Positions 37,148 through 45,318 of a stretch of DNA of 64,000 nt are shown here, piece by piece. Every line of letters starts with the position of its first letter. Within the stretch, counting starts at the first letter, position 1. The translations under genes and the position numbers were made by a program. The DNA comes from Prochlorococcus sp. AG-409-K04. Lineage in GTDB: Bacteria; Cyanobacteriota; Cyanobacteriia; PCC-6307; Cyanobiaceae. Under the pieces are notes generated by a model. That model worked only from the letters and a program-made list of their open reading frames with translations. It had not been told where the DNA came from and made no database searches. Location: assembly GCA_003215555.1 (NCBI GenBank), contig QCKE01000007.1, positions 1 to 64,000 of the forward strand, in the 5' to 3' direction.

Positions 37148-38632
37148 CTAATTAAGTTGATTAGGAAGTTGATTAAGAGACAAAAAGTTAGAAGCCCTTC
37201 TTAAGAATTTATAGCTCATGAAAAACCTAAGGAGAACACGAGTACAACTTAATGCTGTAAATAAACTAACAACAACACCAATACCAAGTGTTGCCGCAAA
37301 GCCCTTAACAAACCCTGTTCCCAAATAAAAAAGTGAAATACAGCTTATTAAAGTAGTTATGTGTCCATCAATTATTGAAGAAAATGCTTGTGAAAAGCCC
37401 TTGTCTATTGATCTAATCAATGTATTCCCTCTTCTAAGCTCATCTTTAACACGTTCAAAAATAAGAACATTGGCATCAACAGCCATACCAATGCTTAATA
37501 TAAAACCTGCAATTCCTGGAAGTGAAAGAGTTACTGGGATAAGAGCATAAACAGCAAAATTGAAGAGCGAGTAAAAAGAAAGAGCAATAATAGCAACACA
37601 GCCTGCGAGTCTATAAAAAACAACCATAAATATTGCAACCATTGCTAATCCAAAAAGAGCTGCCATAAGACTTCTTCTAATATTTTCCGCACCTAAAGTT
37701 GGCCCTATTGTTCTTATCTGGACAATTTCAACAGGTAACGGTAAAGCTCCTCCTCTAAGTTGAACCTCAAGTTCTCTTGCAGAATCTGCAGTAAAGTTTC
37801 CACTAATTGAAGCGGAACCACCTGTAATTCCAGCCAAACTAAACTGCTCACCAACACTTGCTTCACTAATAGACTCACCATCTAGAACTATTCCAAGAAG
37901 ACGATCTGAACCTGCAATTGTTTTTGTTAATCTAGCGAATTTTTCACCGCCCTCTTTATTGAATGAAAGTGTTACTTCCCAACTAGAAAGATTCTGTTCT
38001 TGTCTTCTCCCGGCAGTCAGCAAATCACTTCCTGTTAAATTAGCAGGCTCAAATAGATCAACAATTTTATTATTAATTTTGTTCCTAATTTGTTCTAATT
38101 CTTCCTCAATATTAGACGATGAAATGGTAATATTTAAATTATTTTTTATATCCTCAATTCGCTCCCTATTCTTTGCAATTTGATCCTTCTCTTGATTACT
38201 ACTACGAGAAAGTTCTTCAAATAAAGCAATACTTCTTACCTGATTACGAAGCTTTTGATATTTTTGCATTTCTACTCTTGTCCCAGCTTTTTGGGCACGG
38301 AATTCAAGCAATGCTGTTTTCCCTAATACTCTTGCAGCTCTTGATGGCTCTTGCTCTCCTGGAAGCTCCAAAAGCAATTGATTACCCCCAATTGTTCTAA
38401 GAGAAGATTCAGCAACTCCTAATCCATTTACTCTTCTTTCCAAAACTGATTGAACGGCCTCAAGTTGTTCTGGTTTAATTTTTTCTGAAGAATTAACAGA
38501 TTGCACTTCAAGAGTTAACTGACTACCTCCTCGAAGATCCAGACCTAATTGAAAAGGCAAATTAATACAAAGCAAAAAAGCAGAGATAACTAATGCCATT
38601 AAAAGGGCAAGCCACCCTTGTTGACGTGCCAT
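37148..38632 (-). CDS. secD: Protein translocase subunit SecD
   Basis: A 494-residue membrane protein. QLGLDLRGGSQLTLEV is the first SecD motif. Two periplasmic subdomains follow (P1 with LERRVNGLGVAESSLRTIG, then SLAGITGGSASISGNF), then the C-terminal six-helix part (GPTLGAENIRRSLMAALFGLAMVAIFMVVFYR, IGMAVDANVLIFERVKDELRRGNT, GFAATLGIGVVVSLFTAL). It is in the operon pdhB-secD-secF, with 2 bp and 8 bp gaps. Confidence 0.97.
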   Translation of the reverse strand: MARQQGWLALLMALVISAFLLCINLPFQLGLDLRGGSQLTLEVQSVNSSEKIKPEQLEAVQSVLERRVNGLGVAESSLRTIGGNQLLLELPGEQEPSRAARVLGKTALLEFRAQKAGTRVEMQKYQKLRNQVRSIALFEELSRSSNQEKDQIAKNRERIEDIKNNLNITISSSNIEEELEQIRNKINNKIVDLFEPANLTGSDLLTAGRRQEQNLSSWEVTLSFNKEGGEKFARLTKTIAGSDRLLGIVLDGESISEASVGEQFSLAGITGGSASISGNFTADSARELEVQLRGGALPLPVEIVQIRTIGPTLGAENIRRSLMAALFGLAMVAIFMVVFYRLAGCVAIIALSFYSLFNFAVYALIPVTLSLPGIAGFILSIGMAVDANVLIFERVKDELRRGNTLIRSIDKGFSQAFSSIIDGHITTLISCISLFYLGTGFVKGFAATLGIGVVVSLFTALSCTRVLLRFFMSYKFLRRASNFLSLNQLPNQLN

Positions 38633-38634
38633 TA

Positions 38635-39618
38635 TTATATGCCTGAATTCATGACCTGTTCTGCAGTCTCAACTATTTGATGAGGTTGAATAATTGTAAG
38701 ATTTTCAAGCTGCCCATTATATGGAGTCGGAATATCTTGACTAGAAAGTCTTACAGGGCGACAATCAAGTTCATCAAAACAATTTTCATTAATAAGAGCA
38801 ATCAATTCAGCTCCAATACCTCCTGTTTTCATACATTCTTCAACAATTATCACTCTATGAGTTTTCTTAATTGAACGAGCAATTGTTTCCATATCAAATG
38901 GCTTAAGAGTAATGAGATCAATCAATTCGACATCTATATTTTTCTTTTCAAGTTGTTCAACTGCTTTAATACAATGATGACGCATACGTGAATAAGTAAG
39001 TATTGTCAAATCCTTACCTTCTCTTACTAAATCTGCCTGATCAAGAGAGCATAAATATTCTCCTTCTGGCAATTCTTCGGAAAGGTTATAAAGAAGAACA
39101 TGCTCAAAGAATAAAACAGGATTGTTATCTCTTATAGCTGCCTTCATTAATCCCTTTGCATTAGTCGGAGTACTACAAGCAACAATCTTGATACCTGGAA
39201 CAGCATGAAAATAAGCTTCTAACCTTTGACTATGTTCAGCACCAAGCTGCCTACCAACTCCTCCTGGCCCACGAACCACTGCTGGAATAGTAAAATTCCC
39301 ACCACTGGTATAACGCAACATTCCCATATTATTTGAAATCTGATTAAATGCTAAAAGCAAAAAGCCCATATTCATACCCTCCACTATGGGTCTTAGCCCC
39401 GTCATGGCTGCACCAACAGCCATACCAGTAAAGCTATTTTCTGCAATTGGCGTATCTAAAACTCTTAACTCTCCATACTTTTCATACAAGTCTTTAGTGA
39501 CCTTGTAAGAGCCACCATATTGCCCAACATCCTCACCCATCACGCAAACATGAGGATCTATAGCCATTTCTTCATCTATGGCTTCTCGAAGAGCATCAAA
39601 AAGGAGTGTACCTGCCAC
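38635..39618 (-). CDS. pdhB: Pyruvate dehydrogenase E1 component, beta subunit
   Basis: A 327-residue E1-beta. [36 protein letters not shown] at the N terminus, [29 protein letters not shown] with the conserved Glu, and [32 protein letters not shown] are the family blocks. It binds E1-alpha and shares the thiamine diphosphate site, linking pyruvate to acetyl-CoA. It ends 3 bp before secD, so the two are probably cotranscribed. Confidence 0.96.
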   Translation of the reverse strand: MAGTLLFDALREAIDEEMAIDPHVCVMGEDVGQYGGSYKVTKDLYEKYGELRVLDTPIAENSFTGMAVGAAMTGLRPIVEGMNMGFLLLAFNQISNNMGMLRYTSGGNFTIPAVVRGPGGVGRQLGAEHSQRLEAYFHAVPGIKIVACSTPTNAKGLMKAAIRDNNPVLFFEHVLLYNLSEELPEGEYLCSLDQADLVREGKDLTILTYSRMRHHCIKAVEQLEKKNIDVELIDLITLKPFDMETIARSIKKTHRVIIVEECMKTGGIGAELIALINENCFDELDCRPVRLSSQDIPTPYNGQLENLTIIQPHQIVETAEQVMNSGI

Positions 39619-39681
39619 AATTTTTCTGGAGTTTCTGTTGAACCAGCATAACTAAAACAAGCTATAACAAATTGGGGTCTA

Positions 39682-39777
39682 TTATCCGCCTGCAGCAAAT
39701 GTAGAAAGAATCAATACCGAAAGCAACATCCCGGGACATAGCAAAACAACAAGCAAACCAAGGTCGTGGAGAGTCAT
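39682..39777 (-). CDS. 31-aa hydrophobic micro-protein upstream of pdhB
   Basis: An ATG ORF about 11 nt after AAAGGGG on the minus strand. The product is a single hydrophobic helix (begins MTLHDLGLLVVLLCPGMLL, ends TFAAGG). It lies in line with ispE, the DUF3082 gene and pdhB. Size and composition resemble single-helix subunits of photosynthetic complexes, but it is none that I recognise. Confidence 0.45.
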   Translation of the reverse strand: MTLHDLGLLVVLLCPGMLLSVLILSTFAAGG

Positions 39778-39823
39778 CTAACTAAACCCCTTTAAACGAA
39801 AAAAAAAAGTTCGTATTTAAATA

Positions 39824-40177
39824 TTAATCATCTTTAATAGAATTGACAGTAAACAAACTTCGAATAAATACAATTGTCAGTCCAATACCTATGAACCCAA
39901 ATGTAAAGGTAGCCAAAAAACAAATTCCAATAGCCAGCGTTTTCATTGCAGAAGCTATGCTTTGGGCAATTGGAGAAGTGTAACTAGGAGAATGCAATGC
40001 AAAATATATAACGACTTTTTTACTTATAAAAAAAGAAAGCCATGTAAAAAAAATACTTGTTAAAGCTCCAGAAAGAAAACTCAATGGACCTTTTTCTTTA
40101 GAAAGGCTGCTTTTTTCATCAGCTTTATTTAATTTCTCCTCATCACTTGAATTGGAAGATTGTTGAAAAGGTTCCAT
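39824..40177 (-). CDS. DUF3082-family small membrane protein
   Basis: A 117-residue protein from ATG at 40177. Residues 1-40 are polar (PFQQSSNSSDEEKLNKADEKSSLSKEKGP). Two membrane helices follow (GALTSIFFTWLSFFISKKVVIYF; AIGICFLATFTFGFIGIGLTIVFI), the DUF3082 pattern of cyanobacteria. The start overlaps the ispE stop as TGATG, so translation is coupled. An upstream in-frame extension inside ispE is not credible. Confidence 0.8.
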   Translation of the reverse strand: MEPFQQSSNSSDEEKLNKADEKSSLSKEKGPLSFLSGALTSIFFTWLSFFISKKVVIYFALHSPSYTSPIAQSIASAMKTLAIGICFLATFTFGFIGIGLTIVFIRSLFTVNSIKDD

Positions 40178-41133
40178 CACTGAATGAACGAAACTCCCTT
40201 TGATCGAAAGCCACAACACCATCCTTTCAATCCTAACAATTTAAGTTGTTTTTTATTGCTTTCAAGTGCAAGTCTTGCTGTTTTTACATCTGCAAAGAGA
40301 CCAAAGCAGCTTGGTCCTGATCCACTCATAGAAAATGACATGACACCTTCTAGTGAAGAAATAAAATCCAGACCATTTTTCACTGCTGATGTAATAGGTT
40401 CTACTACTTCTTGTAAATCATTTCTTAGTGGGGGTGGATTCGATACATTTAATGGATTCAACCAATTCGCATCCTTCAATAATTTTCTTCTTTTCTCAAA
40501 ATCTTTTTCTAAAGTTAAATAGCGACTATTTTTTTTCTCTTTATACATTAAATAGGCCCAAGGAGTTGAAACTTCTACTGATGGATCTTTTACTAGCACT
40601 ACACCCATATCACTTTCCCCTTGATATGGCTCCAAAATTTCGCCGCGGCCAAAGCAAAATTGAGTCCCTCCATCCAAGCAAAACGGAACGTCAGATCCTA
40701 ATTCCGCAGCAAATTCTTCCAACTGTTTTTTTGAAAAACCTGCCTTCCATAAAACATTAAGACCCATCAATGAAGCTGCAGCATCACTAGACCCGCCAGC
40801 CAATCCTGCGCCAATAGGAATATTCTTTTTGAGACGAATTAAAGCCCCTAAGTTTTTATTACAAGACTTCTCTTTCAATAGTTTTGCTGCTTTAACAATT
40901 AAATTATCATCACCATTACTTAATTCAAAATCACTAGAAATAAGCTTGATTAAACCGTTATTAGTTTTCTCAAAATCTATTTGATCAAAAAGATCAATAC
41001 TTTGCATAACCATTGCTAATTCATGAAAACCATCTTCGCGCATACCTAGAACTTCTAAATGCAAATTAATTTTTGCTGGTGCAATCACTCTTAAAACATC
41101 TAATTTTGTAGGAAAATTCATTTCAATTCTCAT
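40177..41133 (-). CDS. ispE: 4-diphosphocytidyl-2-C-methyl-D-erythritol kinase
   Basis: A 318-residue GHMP kinase of the MEP isoprenoid pathway. APAKINLHLEVLGMREDGFHEL at the N terminus, the ATP loop NIPIGAGLAGGSSDAAA (about residues 96-112), and MSFSMSGSGPSCFGLF at the C terminus are diagnostic. The ATG at 41133 overlaps the ksgA stop by 11 bp; ATG at 41121 is an alternative. Isoprenoid supply links to carotenoids and chlorophyll. It is followed by DUF3082 with a TGATG overlap. Confidence 0.96.
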   Translation of the reverse strand: MRIEMNFPTKLDVLRVIAPAKINLHLEVLGMREDGFHELAMVMQSIDLFDQIDFEKTNNGLIKLISSDFELSNGDDNLIVKAAKLLKEKSCNKNLGALIRLKKNIPIGAGLAGGSSDAAASLMGLNVLWKAGFSKKQLEEFAAELGSDVPFCLDGGTQFCFGRGEILEPYQGESDMGVVLVKDPSVEVSTPWAYLMYKEKKNSRYLTLEKDFEKRRKLLKDANWLNPLNVSNPPPLRNDLQEVVEPITSAVKNGLDFISSLEGVMSFSMSGSGPSCFGLFADVKTARLALESNKKQLKLLGLKGWCCGFRSKGVSFIQ

Positions 41134-41968
41134 TTCTTTTCAGAAATTGTATTTTTCTCAAGCCCTTTGCTAATTCAATCCAAATAGCCGGAGATAATTC
41201 TTGAGGTCTTTGATCAAGACTAACGCCTTTTTCCTTAGCTAAAACTTCCAATTCATTCAAAGGACAAAGTGTGATCAAAGTATTTCTCAACTTCTTTCTT
41301 CTAGACAAAAATGCTGTTCTTACTAATGAATCTACTTTACTTTCGAGTTCAAAGTCCAAACGCTCTGTTTCCCTTAATGGGTCTAAAACTATTACCTGAG
41401 AGTACACCTTAGGCGGAGGACTAAAAGATCCCGGTGGAACCTCACAGACTTTTCGGCATTTTGCTAACAATTGAAGTCTGATACTCAACGCACTACAACT
41501 GCTTTGACCTGGTAAAGACAAGATTCTCTGTGCCACTTCCTTTTGTAACAACAAAACCAAACGTTGATAGCTAGTTTCAACACGTCTACCCAATCTCCCA
41601 ACCAATCTTGAAAGCAAAGGTCCTGTTATGTTATAGGGAATATTAGCCACAACCTTATTGGCTGGCTTGCCATCAGGAAGCATCAATGGAATTGAAAGAG
41701 CATCTCCTTCTTGCAAGGTAAATCTAGGCTGATCAGAAAAACGTCTTTTTAAACCAGCCACTAAATCAAAATCCAACTCAATTCCATGCACCAAACCAGC
41801 TCTTGATTGAAGCAACTTTTCAGTCAAAGCACCACGACCAGGGCCAATTTCAAGAATACGATCATTCTCAACAAGATCAGCTGCATCAACAATCTTGTTC
41901 AATACAGAAACATCTTTAAGCCAATGCTGGCCAAAGCGCTTACGTGTAATCATGCCTTGAGAAGCCAT
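41123..41968 (-). CDS. rsmA: 16S rRNA dimethyladenosine transferase
   Basis: A 281-residue methyltransferase (KsgA) that dimethylates A1518 and A1519 of 16S rRNA. RFGQHWLKDVSVLNKIVDAA is the opening block, ILEIGPGRGALTEKLL is the SAM site, and VVANIPYNITGPLL carries the catalytic NxPY. FSPPPKVYSQVIVL belongs to the C-terminal part. It heads the run rsmA-ispE-DUF3082-pdhB-secD-secF on the minus strand. Confidence 0.97.
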   Translation of the reverse strand: MASQGMITRKRFGQHWLKDVSVLNKIVDAADLVENDRILEIGPGRGALTEKLLQSRAGLVHGIELDFDLVAGLKRRFSDQPRFTLQEGDALSIPLMLPDGKPANKVVANIPYNITGPLLSRLVGRLGRRVETSYQRLVLLLQKEVAQRILSLPGQSSCSALSIRLQLLAKCRKVCEVPPGSFSPPPKVYSQVIVLDPLRETERLDFELESKVDSLVRTAFLSRRKKLRNTLITLCPLNELEVLAKEKGVSLDQRPQELSPAIWIELAKGLRKIQFLKRNEN

Positions 41969-42108
41969 ACCGCATCTTCTCCTTAATTAAGTCACTAAAA
42001 ATGCAACATCTGTATCAAGTCACAAAAGGAGATCTGATACAAAAAGAATCCATAAAACTTATCCTCGCTTATATTTGATCAAAGTTCAAGAAAGTATCCT
42101 TTTAAAGA

Positions 42109-42501
42109 ATGAGCTTAGATCCTAAAAGCCTTGAACGCCTACGCGAATTAGGTCGTAAGTTACCTAAATCACTACCTGTAAATAAGACAAGCTCAAGTCA
42201 AAAAAAACCTTCTAATCTCCATATCATCGAAACAGAATCAAGTCCTGACAATCTTTTCAAAGAATTAATCAATGTTAGTCAAGATGGAACAATACCGCCT
42301 CATTTAATTGAACGAATGAAAGAAATCGAGGCAGTTGCATTAGACAAACAAATAATTGAAAAACGCAAAAATGCGCCAGAAACTACAGATAAGAATATTT
42401 TTCACAAGAAGCAAAAGACTAAAAGGGATACTCAAATGGATGAACTTTATACCGAATTCAATCAAATCCTACTAGAAGAAGATAGTGACCAATCCTTCTA
42501 A
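42109..42501 (+). CDS. Hypothetical protein upstream of rlmH
   Basis: A 130-residue highly charged soluble protein (SLDPKSLERLRELGRKLPKSLP at the start; IIEKRKNAPETTDKNIFHKKQKTKRDTQMDELYTEFNQILLEEDSD at the end). Likely disordered in the middle. Family not recognised. It is divergent from rsmA and ends 25 bp before rlmH, so it may be in one transcript with it. Confidence 0.65.
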   Translation: MSLDPKSLERLRELGRKLPKSLPVNKTSSSQKKPSNLHIIETESSPDNLFKELINVSQDGTIPPHLIERMKEIEAVALDKQIIEKRKNAPETTDKNIFHKKQKTKRDTQMDELYTEFNQILLEEDSDQSF

Positions 42502-42526
42502 CTAACAAGCAAATAATTCACAAAAA

Positions 42527-42964
42527 GTGTTGAATCCATCTAGATATCGAATAATTGCCATAGGAAAAGTTCGCAAAGAGTGGATAAAAACTGGTCTGCA
42601 CGTATATCAAAAGCGACTTTCAAATCTATCAATCACAGAGCTACGAGATAGCAATCCCATCAAAGAAGCGGAAGCAATTCAAGGGGCCATAAAACAAAAA
42701 GAATTAGTAATAGCATTGTGCGAAGAGGGTGAAATACTCACCTCGCTTGAGTTCTATCATCGATTAAAAAATTTCGGATCGAAACGTCTTGTGTTTGTAA
42801 TTGGCGGAGCCAATGGCTTATCCTCAACAATAAAAAAATTGGCTCATTGTCGCCTTAGCTTATCTCCTTTAACTTTTCCTCACGAAATCGCTAGGCTTTT
42901 GCTTGCAGAGCAAATATTCAGAGCTATTACTATCGCACAAGGGGGCCCCTACCATCGCTCATAA
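42527..42964 (+). CDS. rlmH: 23S rRNA pseudouridine-1915 N3-methyltransferase
   Basis: A 145-residue SPOUT methyltransferase. YRIIAIGKVRKEWIKTGLHVYQKRL at the N terminus, LVFVIGGANGLSSTIKKLAHCRLSLSPLTFPHEIARLLLAEQIFRAITI, and the closing YHRS tail are the RlmH signature. It methylates position 1915 in helix 69 of 23S rRNA. The start is GTG; a TTG follows at once. Its 3' end is immediately before the umuDC palindrome. Confidence 0.96.
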   Translation: MLNPSRYRIIAIGKVRKEWIKTGLHVYQKRLSNLSITELRDSNPIKEAEAIQGAIKQKELVIALCEEGEILTSLEFYHRLKNFGSKRLVFVIGGANGLSSTIKKLAHCRLSLSPLTFPHEIARLLLAEQIFRAITIAQGGPYHRS

Positions 42965-42985
42965 GCCATAAGGCCACAACCAGCA

Positions 42986-43031
42986 AAATAGCTCAAGCTA
43001 TAGTATATTTGTACTATAACTTGAGCTATTT
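42986..43031. promoter_or_regulatory. Large palindrome with LexA-type SOS box controlling umuDC
   Basis: Arms 42986-43005 and 43012-43031 match at 19 of 20 positions as reverse complements, separated by six bases. At the centre (43002-43015) is AGTATATTTGTACT. This fits the cyanobacterial LexA box RGTACNNNDGTWCB, as I recall it, at all but one base. It ends two bases before the umuD start codon, so it would overlap the promoter and the start of the leader. Confidence 0.75.
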
Positions 43032-43033
43032 CA

Positions 43034-43474
43034 TTGGAGCCCTTGAAGCCTTTAACAGCAAATCAAAAGCTATCACTTCCGCTATTACATCAACATGTAC
43101 CTGCCGGTTTCCCTTCGCCAGCTGACAGCTATGCAGAAACGAGTATTGATTTAAATGAGGAATTAATTCGCCACCCAGCAAGTACCTTCTTTCTACGTGT
43201 TAAGGGTGAATCCATGCGCAATGCAGGAGTGCTAGATGGAGACCTCTTAATTATAGATCGTAGCTTAAACCCTCAACCAGGGCACATTGTGGTAGCCGTA
43301 TTAGATGGGAGCTTTACCTTGAAGAGATTGACTTACTCTAAAAATATTCCTTACCTAGAAGCAGAAAACCCGAAATACCAACCGATTGATCTACGTCATT
43401 ATAAAAATGTACACATTTGGGGTGTGGCAATTTATTCCATTCATGAACTGAGTAATAAAGTCAGTTCAAATTAA
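43034..43474 (+). CDS. umuD: UmuD-like S24 peptidase, SOS mutagenesis
   Basis: A 146-residue protein of the LexA/UmuD family. The scissile bond is Ala24-Gly25 (PAGFPSP). The catalytic dyad is Ser60 (KGESM) and Lys97 (FTLKRL), the same numbering as Escherichia coli UmuD. There is no helix-turn-helix, so it is UmuD and not LexA. On RecA activation it self-cleaves to UmuD' and binds UmuC. The TTG start lies 2 bp after the palindrome. umuC begins one base after its stop codon. Confidence 0.93.
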   Translation: MEPLKPLTANQKLSLPLLHQHVPAGFPSPADSYAETSIDLNEELIRHPASTFFLRVKGESMRNAGVLDGDLLIIDRSLNPQPGHIVVAVLDGSFTLKRLTYSKNIPYLEAENPKYQPIDLRHYKNVHIWGVAIYSIHELSNKVSSN

Positions 43475-43475
43475 A

Positions 43476-44741
43476 ATGTCAATAGCACTAATTGACAGCA
43501 ATAATTTTTATGCTGCTTGCGAGCAAAGCATTGATCCTTCACTTATCGGTCGCCCTTTGGTAATACTTTCAAATAATGATGGCTGCATAATTGCTCGCAA
43601 TGCAGAAGCCAAATCTCTTGGAATATCAATGGGTGAAGCATATTTCAAGATCCGTAAGAAATTAACAACATTATCAGTAGAAGTACGAAGTTCAAATTAT
43701 TCGCTATATGCTGATATGAGCCAACGTTTAATGAGTCTTTTAAGAGATAACTGCGAAGAAGTAGAGGTTTATTCGATTGATGAAGCCTTTATAAAGATTC
43801 CATCGAGATTTTTTAATATTAATGCCTGGGCACATGAGCTCAGAGAAAGCACTTACCAAAAGCTAGGTCTACCTATTGCCATAGGCATTGGGGCCACGAA
43901 AAGTCAATCAAAACTAGCAAATTACCTGGCAAAAAAAATAGCCTGTCATGCTGGAATATTTAATATCGAAGCCACGACAAACCAAGACTTATGGTTGGAA
44001 CAAATTGAGATAGAAAAGATTTGGGGCATCGGCCAAAAGTTAGCCTACTGGTGTCACAAACAAGGGATTCACAACGCAAGGCAATTTCGCGATGCACCAA
44101 GCAATATTCTTAAAGAAAAGCTTGGGATTATAGGCGTACGATTACAAAAGGAAATACAAGGAGAGCAATGTTTGAAATTATCAAAACAATTAGCTCCCAA
44201 ACAAGAAACTTGTGTCAGTAGAAGTTTTAGTCCTCCTATCACTCAAATAAATGAATTACGTCAAGCAATAGCCAATCATGTCATAAGTGCAAGTGAAAAA
44301 TTACGAAAACAAAAACAAAATGCCACTAAAGTCACAATATTTACACGTACGAGCCTATATTCGCCAAATTTTTATAGTCAATCGGCAACGCAATATCTAG
44401 ATATACCAAGCAACGACACACAAATTCTTCTAACGGAAACTCTCAGTCTAACTAAAAAGATATTTAAACCTAATCATTTACTCATAAAAGCAGGTGTAAT
44501 CATGCAAGGTCTTATCAGCGAAGATTTTCTACAACTACATTTATTTTCGAAAAGACAGCCTTACAAGTTACTCAAGCAGGAATATCTCATGAAAACTATC
44601 GATTATTTAAACAAGCGTTATGGTCGCAATACGATTACATGGGCAGCATCTGGAATTAATCAAAGCCATAACAGTCGACAAGGGCACCTAAGTACATCAT
44701 CGACAACTAACATCACGGAGATTCCTATTGTAATAGCATAA
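43476..44741 (+). CDS. umuC: DNA polymerase V catalytic subunit (UmuC)
   Basis: A 421-residue Y-family translesion polymerase, close in length to E. coli UmuC (422). ALIDSNNFYAACEQ has the first catalytic Asp, RPLVILSNNDGCIIARNAEAKSLGI the finger region, and VEVYSIDEAFIKI the second acidic pair. GIGATKSQSKLANYLAKK and WGIGQKLAYW (helix-hairpin-helix) follow. The C-terminal part holds QLHLFSKR, a beta-clamp-binding motif. It is coupled to umuD with one base between. Confidence 0.95.
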   Translation: MSIALIDSNNFYAACEQSIDPSLIGRPLVILSNNDGCIIARNAEAKSLGISMGEAYFKIRKKLTTLSVEVRSSNYSLYADMSQRLMSLLRDNCEEVEVYSIDEAFIKIPSRFFNINAWAHELRESTYQKLGLPIAIGIGATKSQSKLANYLAKKIACHAGIFNIEATTNQDLWLEQIEIEKIWGIGQKLAYWCHKQGIHNARQFRDAPSNILKEKLGIIGVRLQKEIQGEQCLKLSKQLAPKQETCVSRSFSPPITQINELRQAIANHVISASEKLRKQKQNATKVTIFTRTSLYSPNFYSQSATQYLDIPSNDTQILLTETLSLTKKIFKPNHLLIKAGVIMQGLISEDFLQLHLFSKRQPYKLLKQEYLMKTIDYLNKRYGRNTITWAASGINQSHNSRQGHLSTSSTTNITEIPIVIA

Positions 44742-44814
44742 AACCTCAAGAGAATAGTTAGATTTTATAATAAGATCTGAGCTATCATGATCAGAAGGAT
44801 CTCAAGGGGAAATT

Positions 44815-45276
44815 ATGTGGGAATTTCTCTTATTTCTTAACACCTCAGAAAAAAAAATTATACAATTAATTCAGGCAGCAAACTACAAAATAGAAGAAGA
44901 CACCCCATTGTGTCTTATAGGAGATAAATTCTTTGGTTTTCTAAAAAAAAGACAAAAGATAGTTGTCATATGTACAGAAAATGCAAAACGATATGGGGGA
45001 TATAGATATACACGAAATCCAAATTCAGGTGAATCCTTTATTACAGGTCTTATGATAAGGAGGGCCATTAGACACGAAGCCATACATGTAGCTCAAGAGT
45101 GTAACAATGGAAATTTAATTAACTCCAAAAGCAAATTAAAGATAAGTCCCTATAAACTTAATGCTTATAATAGATCTTCAACTTTAACAGGAAATTCAAA
45201 AGAAGAGTATGAAGCATACTCAATGGAAGATAAACCAAGAAAAATAATATCAGCTTTAAAAAAATTCTGTTTTTAA
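44815..45276 (+). CDS. HExxH-containing protein downstream of umuDC
   Basis: A 153-residue soluble protein with a good Shine-Dalgarno (AAGGGGA) 6 nt before ATG. His87-Glu88-x-x-His91 (RRAIRHEAIHVAQECN) is a zinc-metallopeptidase-type motif, and a later Glu-rich block (SKEEYEAYSMEDKP) could give the third ligand. CLIGDKFFGFLKKRQKIVVICTENAKRYGG precedes it. Lys-rich. No named family recognised. It lies 73 bp after umuC and could be part of the SOS transcript. Its hydrolase activity is inferred from one motif only. Confidence 0.65.
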   Translation: MWEFLLFLNTSEKKIIQLIQAANYKIEEDTPLCLIGDKFFGFLKKRQKIVVICTENAKRYGGYRYTRNPNSGESFITGLMIRRAIRHEAIHVAQECNNGNLINSKSKLKISPYKLNAYNRSSTLTGNSKEEYEAYSMEDKPRKIISALKKFCF

Positions 45277-45318
45277 ATTAGAAAATTAAATAAGAAATAA
45301 TATGATTCTATTTATTTA

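Noticed and set aside
40184-40760. Plus-strand ORFs of 110-112 codons
   Set aside because: Both are antisense to ispE and share its codon phase artefacts.
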